Shown here in pieces: positions 63,846 to 64,000 of a stretch of DNA of 64,000 bases. Within the stretch, counting starts at the first letter, position 1. The number at the start of each line of letters is the position of its first letter. The translations under genes were made by a program, and so were the position numbers. Source of the DNA: Flavobacteriaceae bacterium PS02334 (GTDB lineage Bacteria > Bacteroidota > Bacteroidia > Flavobacteriales > Flavobacteriaceae); assembly GCA_029959295.1 (NCBI GenBank), contig JASCOH010000002.1, positions 496,001-560,000 on the forward strand, in the 5' to 3' direction. The notes below the pieces were generated by a model. That model had not been told where the DNA came from. It saw only the letters and a program-made list of their open reading frames with translations, and did no database searches.

Positions 63846-64000
63846 ATGAAAGTCAAAATAATAGCTGCGATAATTGTAAGCGCACTTTTTACTTTTTCAT
63901 GTACCGATTTGAACGAAGAATTATATGACAAAGTAGAAGACGGAAATTTTGGAAATACGCCAAATGAAATTGAAGCTCTTGTCGGAGGCGCTTATTCTTC
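63846..64000 (+). CDS. SusD/RagB-family lipoprotein (N-terminal part only)
   Basis: About 51 codons are present before the right edge. The lipoprotein signal ends in F-T-F-S-C-T-D-L-N-E-E-L-Y-D (Cys19), the standard SusD opening, followed by N-T-P-N-E-I-E-A-L-V-G-G-A-Y-S. An in-frame ATG 24 bp upstream is possible but lengthens the charged N region. It is expected to cap SusC and bind glycan on the cell surface. Confidence 0.88.
   Translation, partial: MKVKIIAAIIVSALFTFSCTDLNEELYDKVEDGNFGNTPNEIEALVGGAYS

Noticed and set aside
1-64000. CRISPR array, prophage or insertion sequence
   Set aside because: No regularly spaced repeats, transposase, integrase or phage structural gene was found on either strand.

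Overview
The window is AT-rich bacterial DNA that reads as a chromosome segment of a Flavobacteriaceae member, most likely Flavobacterium or a close relative. The signs are Bacteroidetes-type promoters (TTG, about 19 bp, TAnnTTTG), almost no Shine-Dalgarno sequences, two proteins with C-terminal type IX secretion (T9SS) sorting domains, SusC/SusD and TonB-receptor/DUF4249 pairs, and flavobacterial families such as GlmM, the CCC-motif membrane protein and DUF1684. No similarity search was possible, so family names rest on motifs read directly from the translations.

Layout. 1-9.5 kb is housekeeping: uvrA (cut by the left edge), a ClC channel, acpH, glmM, a secreted peptide deformylase, a PLP enzyme and an LpxL-type acyltransferase. 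9.6-14.6 kb has a rhomboid protease, a SIMPL protein behind a sigma-54-like promoter, a sterol desaturase-like hydroxylase, an Rrf2 regulator and a CheY-like regulator with an unknown partner. 14.6-18.4 kb (minus strand) has tRNA-Tyr, a TlpA-like lipoprotein and a sulfide-detoxification pair (CstB-like persulfide dioxygenase-rhodanese plus TauE exporter). 18.5-27.7 kb carries a secreted endonuclease I, a CHASE-PAS histidine kinase, a HipA-like kinase with DUF3037, PAP2, a small three-gene operon ending in a YchJ-like protein, and an AlkD-like protein. 27.8-36.6 kb (minus) has an unrecognised 600-residue protein, a TonB receptor/DUF4249 pair and the DUF1684-TatD-tcdA-HAD-HAD operon.

36.6-41 kb has an MFS transporter, a BlaI/M56 sensor pair behind three phased operators, apt and tRNA-Arg. 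41-53.3 kb is the most unusual part: tandem imelysin-like/dihaem peroxidase paralogues followed by a 2712-residue T9SS cargo that joins a PhoD-like phosphatase to a PhoX-like phosphatase through LamG modules. Both transcription units have 11-bp-phased TTA-type hexamers at the same distance from the -7 box, which suggests one shared activator, plausibly of the phosphate-starvation type. 53.3-57 kb has a secreted LRR protein, an MscS-family channel and an SPW-type membrane protein. 57.2 kb to the end is the start of a polysaccharide-utilisation locus: a SusR-like membrane regulator diverging from two surface proteins, SusC and a SusD cut by the right edge.

No CRISPR array, insertion sequence, prophage or integrase was seen.
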